Assembly: GCA_028279425.1 (NCBI GenBank)
Contig: JANQNV010000323.1
Location: 16,207 to 80,206 of the forward strand
DNA length: 64,000 nucleotides
Direction of reading: 5' to 3'
Source of the DNA: Longimicrobiales bacterium
Lineage (GTDB): Bacteria > Gemmatimonadota > Gemmatimonadetes > Longimicrobiales > Gaopeijiaceae
Position 1 is the first letter of the stretch. The number at the start of each line of letters is the position of its first letter. Below the pieces are notes generated by a model. The model was given only the letters and a program-made list of their open reading frames with translations. It did not search any database and was not told where the DNA came from. A program made the position numbers and the translations under genes. This document shows positions 53,553 through 61,973 of this stretch, in pieces.

Positions 53553-56500
53553 CAACTGCCGAACTCCGCGTCCAACTCGGCGAGTTCCGCGGCGCTGACG
53601 CTCGCGGCTTCGGGTTCCACCACGGTGCTCGAAAGGTCGGTCACCCGGGCCAGGGCCGCGACGGTCGGATGGGCGAAAAGGTCTCGTGGTTCGAAGGCGA
53701 GGTCGCGATCTCGAGCCAGAGAAACGATCTGGATCGAGTGCATGGAGTCGCCACCCAACTCGAAGAAGTCGTCTTCGACCCCGATTTCGTTGAGGCCCAG
53801 AACTTCACACCAGATCTCGACGAGCCGGGCCTCGACTTCGGTGGTCGGTGCTACGAAGGGCGCCCCGAGAAGTGGACGTTCGTCGGTCGGCTTGGGCAGC
53901 GCGGCGTGGTCGACCTTGCCGTTGGCGGTCAGCGGGATCGCTTCGAGCCGGACGAGGCTCGAAGGTACGGCCTCGGCCGGGAGCAGGCCCGAGAGGAAGC
54001 TGCGCAACTCGGACGCTCCGAGCTCTACATCCGACGTGTAGTAGGCGATCAGGCGCGCTTCGGGGACGACGGGAGGGTTCTCCCGATACCCTACTTCGTC
54101 CAGCATCCGACGGACGGCGGCGGGATCCAGGTCGTCGTCGAGCTCGGCCAACACGGCGTCACGCTTCTTGTGGCCGAGTCGCACATCCCAGCTGTAGGGC
54201 AGGGTATAGTTGTGGAACCCTCGTTCGGCTTGATGTACGAAGATTCCCGCCTGATTGATCAGGCAGTTCGTGGAGCGCCCGGTGTCGGAGGGTCGGATCC
54301 AGGGGGTATGCTCACCCACGTATGCGAGCAGATCCTCGAGGTCGACGTCGCAGTAGCGGTAGAAGTCGATGAACCGAGTAGCCTCCAGGGCGTCGTCGGT
54401 CTCGAAGATGCGGGTGTCCATCGCTCGGGAGACCGCGTCGTCCATGCGGTGATAGGCCTTGCGGGCCTCGAGGATGGTCTTGTCCACCTCCGCCGGATCG
54501 TAGATGCCGCGTCGGTACAGGTCGGCGAGGCGCGTCTCGAAGATCTGACCCCTGGACAGTCCGGTCACGATCGCCGGTATTCCACGCTCTGCGGCCAGGT
54601 TCATCGCCAGCGTATAGATGGCCTTGAAACACCCGTTGCACACGTTGCTGTAGCGCGCGAGGCTGTCGGCGAAGATGTCGGCGATCGCGTCGGTACCCCC
54701 GATCACCAGTTCGAGCCCGAGCTGGTCGACGACGCGCTTGCCGTTGGTGATCGCCTGCTCCGAGATGTATCCGTTGTCGAGCATGAAGACGAGGGGCCGA
54801 GCCCCCATCTCGACGATTTGGCAGAGGGCGTACGTGCTGTCCTTGCCGCCGCTGAGAAGCATGAGGGTGTCGTGCGGCCCCGTCGCCGCCGCCCGCGCAT
54901 CGGCGAGCATGCGAGCGAGGTCGTCCATCGTCCCGAAGTAGCTCGACACCTTCTCACGCTCCTGCTCGAAGCGCTGGCAGACGGCGCAGAGGTCGTCGTC
55001 GTCGAGGTGCGCCTCCGGGTGTGCCCCCTCGAGGCCGCAAACCCGGCAGTGACGATCCCTCGACTCGGCGGTGCGTACGAGCTGAAGCGCTGCGTGACTC
55101 ACATCGGGATGCCGAAGCAGAGCCGATTCGATCTCACCCATCTCCATCCGCACGCCGCGCAGTTTGATCTGGTCGTCGCGTCGCCCGAGAAACTCCAGTC
55201 GACCCTGGTCGTCCCAGCGGCCGAGGTCGCCCGTCGCATAGACGGTCGAGTCGGGCGTTCCCGGAATCGAGACGAACGCCTGCGCCGTTTGCTCGGGGTC
55301 GTTTCGATAGCCGCGGGCGAGTCGGGGGCCCCCGATGTGGATCTCGCCTCGACGGCCCCGGACCGTCGGCCGTCCGCCCTCGTCCAGGATGTGGATACGC
55401 ACGTTGTCGGCGGGGATGCCGATCGGAACGGAATCGCCGGCGTCGAGCGCGGGGTCGTATCGATGGATCATGCAGCCGACGGTCGCCTCCGTCGGCCCAT
55501 ACTCGTTGTAGATCTCGACGCGGCCGTCGAACCAGGCGTGCGCTCGGGCCGCTACTGCCGTGCTCAGGTTTTCTCCCCCGAGGATCAGGCGACGCACACG
55601 CGACCCGGTCAGCTCCAGGTCGCGAATGAGTCCCAGGTGCGACGGGGTGAGCTTCACGACATCGACGATGTCGTCTTCGAAGACCCTGCGGACCAGAAGA
55701 GCCCCACCCGCCGCCTCGTTGCGATAGACGACGATCGACCCGCCCACGACGAGAGGCGTGAAGATCGAGGTGACGGTCAGATCGAACCCCGGTGAGGTGA
55801 AGAGCGGGAACGAGGTCGGTGTCCCGCCGGTGTAGGAGCGCGCCGCCCATGAGATGTAGTCCGCCAGGGCGCCATGGGTCACCTCGACACCCTTGGGTCG
55901 GCCCGTCGACCCGGACGTGTAGAGCACGTAGGCGAGGTCGTCGGCGGCCGGCATACGACCCGAGGGCTGGTTCGAGGCGTGGGTGCGGGAGGGGGTCTCG
56001 GCGCTCGTCGGCGCCAGCTCCACCACGCGGGGCACGGCGCCCCAGTCGGCGATGCGCTCGCGCGAGTCGGCGCTGACGATCAATGCGTCCAGCCCGGCAT
56101 CGGCGGCGATCGTCTGCAGACGCACGTCGGGGTGGTCGGGGTCGAGGGGCACGTAGGTGGCGCCCGCCTGCATGACTCCGAGGATCGCGACCACCAGTTC
56201 GCCCGACCGGCCGAGCAGGATGCCCACGTCGTCGGCCGGGCCCACGCCTCGCTCCCGGAGCCGCGCCGCGAGGGCGGCGGCTGCATCGAGGAGGCGCGCG
56301 TAGCTGAGGGTGCGCGGGCCATCGAGCACGGCCGGTGCATCGGGGGTGCGCCGCGCCTGATCCCGAATTCGTTCGAGAACCGAACCGGGGGCATCGCGTC
56401 GCGGGCCACGCGGAGCGAAGGCGGCTTCGTCGTCCCACGAGGTCAGGCACACCTCGTCGATCCGGGCGTTCGGGTCTTCGACGAGGGCGTCGAACAGCCG

Positions 56501-57814
56501 AAGGAAGTGGTCGACGACCCAGCGCTGCGCCTGCTCGTCGAAGACGGCCACGTCGACGTCGAAGTCGAGTGTGGGTTCGTCCGTCCCCCCGAAGTCGTGC
56601 ACCTGAAGTCGAAGTCGATGCTGGGGGTCACCGTGCCCGGAGTGGACCCAGTTCGCGCGCGCAGTCAGGCCCGCGAATTCGCGGATACGGGCCGTGATGA
56701 AGTTCAGCACGACGGCGAAGCCACGCGCATCTCGCGTTCGGCTCGCCCCCGGTACGACATGCCGTGCCGCCCTCATGGTGAACGACGCCACCTTGCGGGC
56801 GAGCGAGGCCCACGTCTCGTCGGGGTCGACGCCGACGCGCAGGGGATACAGTTCGATGAAGAGTCCCAGGCTTTCGCGACGTCGCGCCGAGGCGCGGTTG
56901 TGCCAGGGAGTGCCGATCGCGACCTGGTTCGTGTCGCCCATGCGGTGGACCAGCGCCGCCAGCACCGTCGACAGCACGAAGTAGCGTGACTGCTCACCCG
57001 TGAGGGCCTGGAAGGGGGCCTCCTGCGACCGGGCTCGGAGTCGGGCCGTACGGTCGGCCCCGAGGGCGACCCGGATACGGCGCGTGCGTCCCGATCCCGC
57101 CGTGCGCGCTCCGTAGAAGGTGAGGTCGGTCCGCGAGGTGGCGGCCGAACCCTCCCAGAAGGTGCGGGCCTCTTCGAGCTTGGCCGATCCGATCAGGCCG
57201 CGCTCCTCCGCTACGTAGTCGGCGAAGCGGGGCACGTCGAGACGGGGCTCGGTCTCGCCCGTCGACAGCCGCCGATACAGCTCGCTCCAGCGCTGGAACA
57301 GGTTGGCGACCGAGAGGGCGTCGGCCGAAACGTGGTGCTGATTGACGTACAGAATCGTGCGGGCGTCACCACGCATGATGCGCACGCGCAACAACGGCTC
57401 GGCCATCGGGAGGGGCGCCGCTGTCCACGTGTGGAGCAGGGCGTCGACGTCGACCTCGTCGAGCGGTCCGAGCCGCTCGATCACCTCGAAGTCGACATCG
57501 GTTTCCGTCGAGACGAATCGTCGAGGCTGGCCGTCGACCTCGCGCACCAAGGTGCGCAACACATCGTCTCCCTCGACCAGGAGGGCCCACGCCCGTCGCA
57601 GCCGACCGATGTCCAGCGCACCCTCGACATCCAGGGCCATCGCCATATTGTAGAGCGGCGACGTGGGATCGAGGCTTTGGCCGGCCCAGATCAGGGACTC
57701 CGCGGTCGTGAGTCCCGAGGCGTCGTCGGGCAGCGCTCGAGGCGGCCAGGTTTGGAGCTTCAAGTATAAAACATCCGAAGAATGTGAACGCGGCGGCGCA
57801 GGCCTACCCCGCAT
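53552..57814 (-). CDS. nonribosomal peptide synthetase C-A-PCP with AANH/PP-loop domain interrupting the A domain (Asn-like)
   Basis: A 1420-residue synthetase. Condensation domain about 35-465 ('HHVSADA' at 160-166). Adenylation domain from about 480, with 'YTSGSTGRPKG' at 632-642, 'RRDDQIKLRG' (a8) at 878 and the a10 Lys at 1300. Code positions read D-L-T-K-I-G-E-V-G-K, an Asn-type code. Between a8 and a9 (about 920-1245) sits an inserted domain: Cys4 zinc ribbon (C923, C926, C943, C946), PP-loop 'SGGKDS' (988-993), 'CNGC' (C1059, C1062) and 'STNC' (C1184). That order matches TtuA/Ncs6-type Fe-S tRNA thiolases. The A domain then resumes at 'ARLIAYYTS'. Carrier Ser1357 ('ELGGDSM'). It probably accepts a starter from a free carrier and may thiolate the bound residue (inference). 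The exact start is uncertain; the first 30 residues are not conserved-looking. Confidence 0.92.
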   Translation of the reverse strand: MRGRPAPPRSHSSDVLYLKLQTWPPRALPDDASGLTTAESLIWAGQSLDPTSPLYNMAMALDVEGALDIGRLRRAWALLVEGDDVLRTLVREVDGQPRRFVSTETDVDFEVIERLGPLDEVDVDALLHTWTAAPLPMAEPLLRVRIMRGDARTILYVNQHHVSADALSVANLFQRWSELYRRLSTGETEPRLDVPRFADYVAEERGLIGSAKLEEARTFWEGSAATSRTDLTFYGARTAGSGRTRRIRVALGADRTARLRARSQEAPFQALTGEQSRYFVLSTVLAALVHRMGDTNQVAIGTPWHNRASARRRESLGLFIELYPLRVGVDPDETWASLARKVASFTMRAARHVVPGASRTRDARGFAVVLNFITARIREFAGLTARANWVHSGHGDPQHRLRLQVHDFGGTDEPTLDFDVDVAVFDEQAQRWVVDHFLRLFDALVEDPNARIDEVCLTSWDDEAAFAPRGPRRDAPGSVLERIRDQARRTPDAPAVLDGPRTLSYARLLDAAAALAARLRERGVGPADDVGILLGRSGELVVAILGVMQAGATYVPLDPDHPDVRLQTIAADAGLDALIVSADSRERIADWGAVPRVVELAPTSAETPSRTHASNQPSGRMPAADDLAYVLYTSGSTGRPKGVEVTHGALADYISWAARSYTGGTPTSFPLFTSPGFDLTVTSIFTPLVVGGSIVVYRNEAAGGALLVRRVFEDDIVDVVKLTPSHLGLIRDLELTGSRVRRLILGGENLSTAVAARAHAWFDGRVEIYNEYGPTEATVGCMIHRYDPALDAGDSVPIGIPADNVRIHILDEGGRPTVRGRRGEIHIGGPRLARGYRNDPEQTAQAFVSIPGTPDSTVYATGDLGRWDDQGRLEFLGRRDDQIKLRGVRMEMGEIESALLRHPDVSHAALQLVRTAESRDRHCRVCGLEGAHPEAHLDDDDLCAVCQRFEQEREKVSSYFGTMDDLARMLADARAAATGPHDTLMLLSGGKDSTYALCQIVEMGARPLVFMLDNGYISEQAITNGKRVVDQLGLELVIGGTDAIADIFADSLARYSNVCNGCFKAIYTLAMNLAAERGIPAIVTGLSRGQIFETRLADLYRRGIYDPAEVDKTILEARKAYHRMDDAVSRAMDTRIFETDDALEATRFIDFYRYCDVDLEDLLAYVGEHTPWIRPSDTGRSTNCLINQAGIFVHQAERGFHNYTLPYSWDVRLGHKKRDAVLAELDDDLDPAAVRRMLDEVGYRENPPVVPEARLIAYYTSDVELGASELRSFLSGLLPAEAVPSSLVRLEAIPLTANGKVDHAALPKPTDERPLLGAPFVAPTTEVEARLVEIWCEVLGLNEIGVEDDFFELGGDSMHSIQIVSLARDRDLAFEPRDLFAHPTVAALARVTDLSSTVVEPEAASVSAAELAELDAEFGS

Positions 57815-57968
57815 CGTCGCGGATGAGCCGGTGCGGCCCGTCGATGGCGCAATGCAGGAACCATGCCCCCGCGTGAGGGTCCGAGGCGCGGCAGGGTGGC
57901 CCGATTCGTGCTCTCCTCGAGCGTCCGGACCGCCCCATCCCTCCCGAAGTCACCCCCCTGGATCTGCG
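57815..57968. promoter_or_regulatory. divergent intergenic region between NRPS operon and prolyl-unit operon
   Basis: A 154-nt segment separating the two oppositely transcribed operons, so both promoters should lie here or slightly inside the annotated NRPS1 start. An AT-rich patch with TATACT on the minus strand lies at 57763-57768, inside the assigned NRPS1 reading frame. If it is a -10 element, the true NRPS1 start is further in. No regulator-binding repeat was recognised. Confidence 0.4.
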
Positions 57969-59228
57969 ATGCTTCGATTCACCCGTGTGCTCACCGTCCC
58001 TCTTCTCGCGGCCGCCCTCGGCGCCGCTCCGCTCGAGGCGCGACCGACGGCCTCGGGCACGCCGGCGACACGTCCGGCGACGCCGGCCATGGCCGCCCAC
58101 GAGCTCGGACAAAGCTATCTCTACCTGCGCGTATATGAAGACTCGCTGCAGGTGCGTGTCGAGATGACGACCGACGATCTGGAGCGCGCGCTCGACTTCG
58201 GGTGGGACGAGACGGCGCCCGACGAGGCCGCCGTCATCGCGCGGGAAGCCGAGATCCTGGCGTACATCCAGCCGAGAATGGTGACGGCCACGCAGGAGGG
58301 GCCGCTTCCGCTGGAATACGTCGGGATCCGGCTGAGCCCGCTTCCGATTGCGGACTACGTGGTCGTCACCTGGCGACTCGACGAGCCGCCACCCCCGGAG
58401 GTGGATCTCGGGCTGACCGTCCTCTTCGAGGTCGACCCCCTCCACCGAAACATGACGGTCATCGAGCACAACTGGAAAACCGGCACCTTCAATGCGGAAG
58501 CCAATGTCGTGCAGGTGTTCGGGCCCTCGACCGGTCCACAGTCGCTCGATCTGACCTCGGGCTCGAGGCTGCAGGGCTTCATCGCCCTGGTCTGGTTGGG
58601 GGTGTGGCACATCTGGATCGGGACCGATCACATCCTCTTCCTCATGGCATTGATGTTACCGGCCGTGCTGGTCCGGTCCGGAGGGACATGGAAGCCCGTC
58701 AAGGGGTTTCGAGAGGCTTTCGTGAACATCGTCATGATCGTGTCGTTCTTTACGATCGCTCACAGTGTGACCCTCAGCCTCGCTGCGCTCGACGTGGTCC
58801 GTCTGTCGTCGAGGGTGGTCGAGTCGATCATCGCCGGATCGATCATCGTGGCGGCGGTCGCGAATCTCGTTCCGAAACTCTCGGTCCGTGAGTGGACCAT
58901 CGCGTTCCTCTTCGGGCTCTTTCACGGATTCGGGTTTGCGACGGTCCTGGGCGACATCGGGCTCGGCCGAGAGCAGGTCGTCCTCTCGTTGCTCGGGTTC
59001 AACATCGGGGTCGAACTCGGGCAGCTCGCCATCGTGGTCGTAGCGTTCCCGATCCTGTTCGCGATGCGCAAGTCGAGCCTCTATCCCTGGATCTTGCGGC
59101 TGGGTTCACTCTTCCTGATCGCCGTGGCCGGCGTGTGGCTCTATGAGCGCGTCTTCGACGCCGACGTCTGGCTCACCGAGCTGATCCTCACCCCGTTCCG
59201 GTGGATCCCCGGCCTCGGAGGTGGGTGA
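57969..59228 (+). CDS. HupE/UreJ-family membrane protein
   Basis: A 419-residue protein with a signal peptide, a strand-rich extracytoplasmic domain (about residues 40-195) and a C-terminal block of about six to seven hydrophobic helices. The membrane part carries the HupE/UreJ_2 hallmarks 'LGVWHIWIGTDHILFLMALMLP' and 'FGLFHGFGFATVL', with His residues that could bind a metal. Classical HupE/UreJ proteins handle nickel; the function of this longer, two-part type is unclear. The gene ends 4 nt before the flavoprotein gene, so it heads the starter-unit operon. The ATG at 57969 begins the signal peptide. Confidence 0.82.
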   Translation: MLRFTRVLTVPLLAAALGAAPLEARPTASGTPATRPATPAMAAHELGQSYLYLRVYEDSLQVRVEMTTDDLERALDFGWDETAPDEAAVIAREAEILAYIQPRMVTATQEGPLPLEYVGIRLSPLPIADYVVVTWRLDEPPPPEVDLGLTVLFEVDPLHRNMTVIEHNWKTGTFNAEANVVQVFGPSTGPQSLDLTSGSRLQGFIALVWLGVWHIWIGTDHILFLMALMLPAVLVRSGGTWKPVKGFREAFVNIVMIVSFFTIAHSVTLSLAALDVVRLSSRVVESIIAGSIIVAAVANLVPKLSVREWTIAFLFGLFHGFGFATVLGDIGLGREQVVLSLLGFNIGVELGQLAIVVVAFPILFAMRKSSLYPWILRLGSLFLIAVAGVWLYERVFDADVWLTELILTPFRWIPGLGGG

Positions 59229-59232
59229 GGCG

Positions 59233-60378
59233 ATGGATTTCGCATGGACTCCCGAGCAAGAGCAGCTCTTCGAAGACGTGGTGCGGTTCGCACGGGAGGA
59301 ACTCGCCGACGACGTGGTTGCCCGCGATCGCGACGGCGTCTTCGCCGCCGACCTCTGGGGGCGTTGCGCCCGCTACGGGGTGCTGGGGTGGCCCGTCCCC
59401 GAAGATCTCGGGGGCAAGGGCTACTCCGTACTCACCTCCGCGAGACTCATGGAGGCGCTCGGGTACGGATGCCGTGACAACGGCCTGACCTTCGCACTCG
59501 GGGCCCAGATGTGGGGGGTGCAGAAGGCGCTGCTCCGATTCGGTTCGGCGGCCCAGGTCGACCGATATGTGCGGGGTTCGATCGAGGGACGCCTCCTCGG
59601 TGGCTACGGCATGACCGAGGCCTCGAGCGGGTCCGACGCCTTCGCGCTGACGACCACTGCCGTGCGCGATGGCGACCACTTCGTGATCAATGGTGAGAAG
59701 GTACTCATCACCTTCGCCCCGGTGGCCGACTTCTCGATCGTCTTCGCGGCCACCGACCCGGAGGCCGGACGCTGGGGACTCTCGGCGTTCGTGGTGGACG
59801 CCGACACGCCCGGCTACACGGCCCACCCCGTCGAGGAGAAGATGGGGCTGCGCACCGTACCGTTCGGCCGCATTTCCCTCCGGGACTGCCGGGTCTCGCG
59901 CGACGCACTGCTGGGAGGCGAGGGGTCGGGGGCGGGCATCTTCAGTTTCTCGCAGGGGTGGGAGCGCGGACTGGTCATGGCGCCCCAGTTGGGGGTAATG
60001 CAACGCGTGTTGGAAGAGTCGATCGCCGAGGCGCGCAACCGTCGCAGAGGCGGGAACCCGATCGGGAAGCACCAGGCCGTGTCGCATCGGATCGCCAATA
60101 TGAAGCTCCGTCTCGACATGGCTCGGTTGATGCTGTATCGGACCGCGTGGTTGCAGGAGGAGGGCAGGCCCAACCTTCTCGAGGCCGCTCTGACGAAGAT
60201 CTACCTCAGCGAGTCGTTCGCGGAGTCGAGCCTCGATGCGATCGCAATCTTCGGGGGGGCGGGCTACAAGACCGAGGCCGGGGTCGAGCGGCAGCTGCGC
60301 GACGCCATCGGCGGCACCATCTACGGCGGCACCTCCGACATTCAACGCAACATCGTGGCCGGCCTACTCGGCCTGTAG
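59233..60378 (+). CDS. acyl-CoA-dehydrogenase-like flavoprotein, candidate prolyl-carrier dehydrogenase
   Basis: A 381-residue FAD enzyme of the acyl-CoA dehydrogenase fold ('GGYGMTEASSGSDAFAL' FAD loop; 'FGGAGYKTEAGVERQLRDA' C-terminal). The usual catalytic Glu of medium-chain enzymes ('YEGTS') is Gly here ('YGGTSDIQR'). A Glu in 'QGWERGLV' near residue 242-246 sits where isovaleryl-CoA- and prolyl-carrier-dehydrogenases keep their base. Together with the adjacent stand-alone ligase and free carrier protein, this predicts oxidation of a carrier-bound amino acid, most likely prolyl to pyrrolyl or dehydroprolyl, as in PltE/RedW or AnaB systems. The ATG at 59233 is 4 nt after the HupE stop. Confidence 0.8.
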   Translation: MDFAWTPEQEQLFEDVVRFAREELADDVVARDRDGVFAADLWGRCARYGVLGWPVPEDLGGKGYSVLTSARLMEALGYGCRDNGLTFALGAQMWGVQKALLRFGSAAQVDRYVRGSIEGRLLGGYGMTEASSGSDAFALTTTAVRDGDHFVINGEKVLITFAPVADFSIVFAATDPEAGRWGLSAFVVDADTPGYTAHPVEEKMGLRTVPFGRISLRDCRVSRDALLGGEGSGAGIFSFSQGWERGLVMAPQLGVMQRVLEESIAEARNRRRGGNPIGKHQAVSHRIANMKLRLDMARLMLYRTAWLQEEGRPNLLEAALTKIYLSESFAESSLDAIAIFGGAGYKTEAGVERQLRDAIGGTIYGGTSDIQRNIVAGLLGL

Positions 60379-60403
60379 ACGTCTCCCCCGAACCGATCCA
60401 CCT

Positions 60404-61954
60404 GTGCTAGGCCCCCTCATTCATTCCCCGGTCATCTTCCACGCTCGCCACGCGCCCGATCGTGCGGCGCTCGCGATCGGGGGAGACTCCATGAGCTATG
60501 CAGAGCTCGACCGGGCCAGCAACCAGCTCGCCCACACTCTGATCGAGCGCGGCCTCCGGCCGCAGGATCGGGTAGGGCTCTTCTTGCACAAGAGCCTCGA
60601 CCTGGGTGTGGCGATCTACGGAAGCCTGAAGGCCGGCGGGGTCTTCGTGCCCCTCGACCCCTTCATGCCCCCCGAGCGCCTCGCCTTCATCATGCGCGAC
60701 TGCGGGATCGAACACCTCATCACCTCCGATCAACTGGTCGAAAGGGTGGCCGAAGCCGATCTCGACGCGGGCACCTGTCTCTACGGCTGCACGCGCGATG
60801 TGGGCTTCGCCGGCCTTTCCTGGCAGCAGGTCCGCACGCGGCCCGACACTCTGCCCGACGTCTGGATGATCGATCAAGACCTCGGCTACATCATGTACAC
60901 GTCGGGCTCGACGGGACGCCCCAAGGGGATGATGCACAGCCATCTCGGCAGTGTGACCTACGCGCGATGGGGCGCAACGCACGTGGGGCTCGGGCCCGCC
61001 GACCGGGTGGCCAGTCACGCGCCGCTCCACTTCGATCTGAGCATCTTCGATTTCTTTTCCACGGCACAGGCGGGTGCCACGGTGGTTCTCGTTCCCGAAG
61101 CCGTGACGAAGTTTCCGGCGAGCTGGACGAAGTACGTCGAAGAAGAGGGCATCAGCGTCGTCTTCACGGTGCCCTTCACCCTCATCGAGATGCTGCAGCG
61201 GGGGGCGATGGACCAACGGGACCTGTCCTCGCTTCGGCACGTGTTGTTCGGAGGAGAACCCTTCCCCCCGAGTCACCTGGTCGCCCTGATGCGCGAGCTG
61301 CCCGACGTGACCTTCACCAACGTGTACGGGCCGGCCGAGGCGCCGTCGTGCACCTGCTACGACGTTCCGGCGCTGGCCGACGATCACGACGAGGCGATCC
61401 CGATCGGTACGGTGTCCACCAACTCCGTCGACCTCATCGTCGACGACAACGACCGGGAGTGCGGGGTCGACGAGCCCGGCGAGCTGTGCATTCGCAGCTC
61501 CACCCTCACGCGCGGGTACTGGAACCGGCCCGACCTCAACGAGCGTGCGTTCCTGCGTCGACCCGGGCTGGGGCCGTTTCCGGACGTGTACTACCGCACG
61601 GGCGATATGGTCGTGCGAAAGGCCGACGGCCTGCTTCGCTTCCTCGGTCGGCGCGATCGGATGGTGAAGACTCGCGGGCATCGGGTCGAGCTCGACGAGG
61701 TGGAGGCCGCTCTCGCCAGCTACGATGCGGTCGCCGAGGCTGCGGCCTACGCCGTTCCCGACGACCAGGGGAGCAAGATGATTCTCGCGGCGGTGACGCT
61801 CCGTGCTGGAGCCACGGCCGAAGTGTCCGATCTTCTTCGACATGCCCGGGCGAAGCTCCCGGTGTATGCTCTACCGCGGGAAATCGAAATCGTCGACGAG
61901 TTTCCCCGCACCAGCGGTGGCAAGATCGATCGCCGCCGGCTCATCGAACGATGA
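60404..61954 (+). CDS. stand-alone adenylation enzyme (prolyl-type amino acid:carrier ligase candidate)
   Basis: A 516-residue AMP-forming ligase. It contains 'YTSGSTGRPKG' (a3), 'YGPAEAPS', 'YRTGDMV' (a7), 'GRRDRMVKTRGHRVEL' (a8) and 'TSGGKIDRR' (a10). It has no fused carrier or condensation domain. 'SHAPLHFDLSIFDFF' is typical of free-standing aminoacyl ligases such as the prolyl-AMP ligases of pyrrole and anatoxin pathways. Code positions read D-L-F-F-L-G-V-S-C-K, close in style to those enzymes but not diagnostic. The GTG at 60404 was chosen because the next ATG (60491) would cut core sequence. It probably loads the downstream 79-residue carrier. Confidence 0.82.
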   Translation: MLGPLIHSPVIFHARHAPDRAALAIGGDSMSYAELDRASNQLAHTLIERGLRPQDRVGLFLHKSLDLGVAIYGSLKAGGVFVPLDPFMPPERLAFIMRDCGIEHLITSDQLVERVAEADLDAGTCLYGCTRDVGFAGLSWQQVRTRPDTLPDVWMIDQDLGYIMYTSGSTGRPKGMMHSHLGSVTYARWGATHVGLGPADRVASHAPLHFDLSIFDFFSTAQAGATVVLVPEAVTKFPASWTKYVEEEGISVVFTVPFTLIEMLQRGAMDQRDLSSLRHVLFGGEPFPPSHLVALMRELPDVTFTNVYGPAEAPSCTCYDVPALADDHDEAIPIGTVSTNSVDLIVDDNDRECGVDEPGELCIRSSTLTRGYWNRPDLNERAFLRRPGLGPFPDVYYRTGDMVVRKADGLLRFLGRRDRMVKTRGHRVELDEVEAALASYDAVAEAAAYAVPDDQGSKMILAAVTLRAGATAEVSDLLRHARAKLPVYALPREIEIVDEFPRTSGGKIDRRRLIER

Positions 61955-61973
61955 CCCCCCGTCCCCGCATCCG

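Noticed and set aside
44710..54041. Very long plus-strand open frames (about 990 and 1090 codons) opposite the NRPS genes
   Set aside because: They are antisense shadows caused by high-GC codon bias; they are Arg/Gly/Val-rich with no domain or start context, while the minus strand has clear NRPS motifs.
54064..55170. Reading the inserted domain as a WbpG-like amidotransferase
   Set aside because: Zinc ribbon and PP-loop fit, but the extra CxxC plus distant Cys fits Fe-S thiolases better. Not fully excluded without structural comparison.
57755..57790. AT-rich patch with TATACT near the NRPS1 start as a promoter
   Set aside because: It lies inside the assigned reading frame and has no -35 at proper spacing; recorded only as a start-site uncertainty.
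44215..57814. Thioesterase, reductase or MbtH-like gene for the synthetases
   Set aside because: No such domain or small gene was seen in the locus; release is attributed tentatively to the hydrolases.
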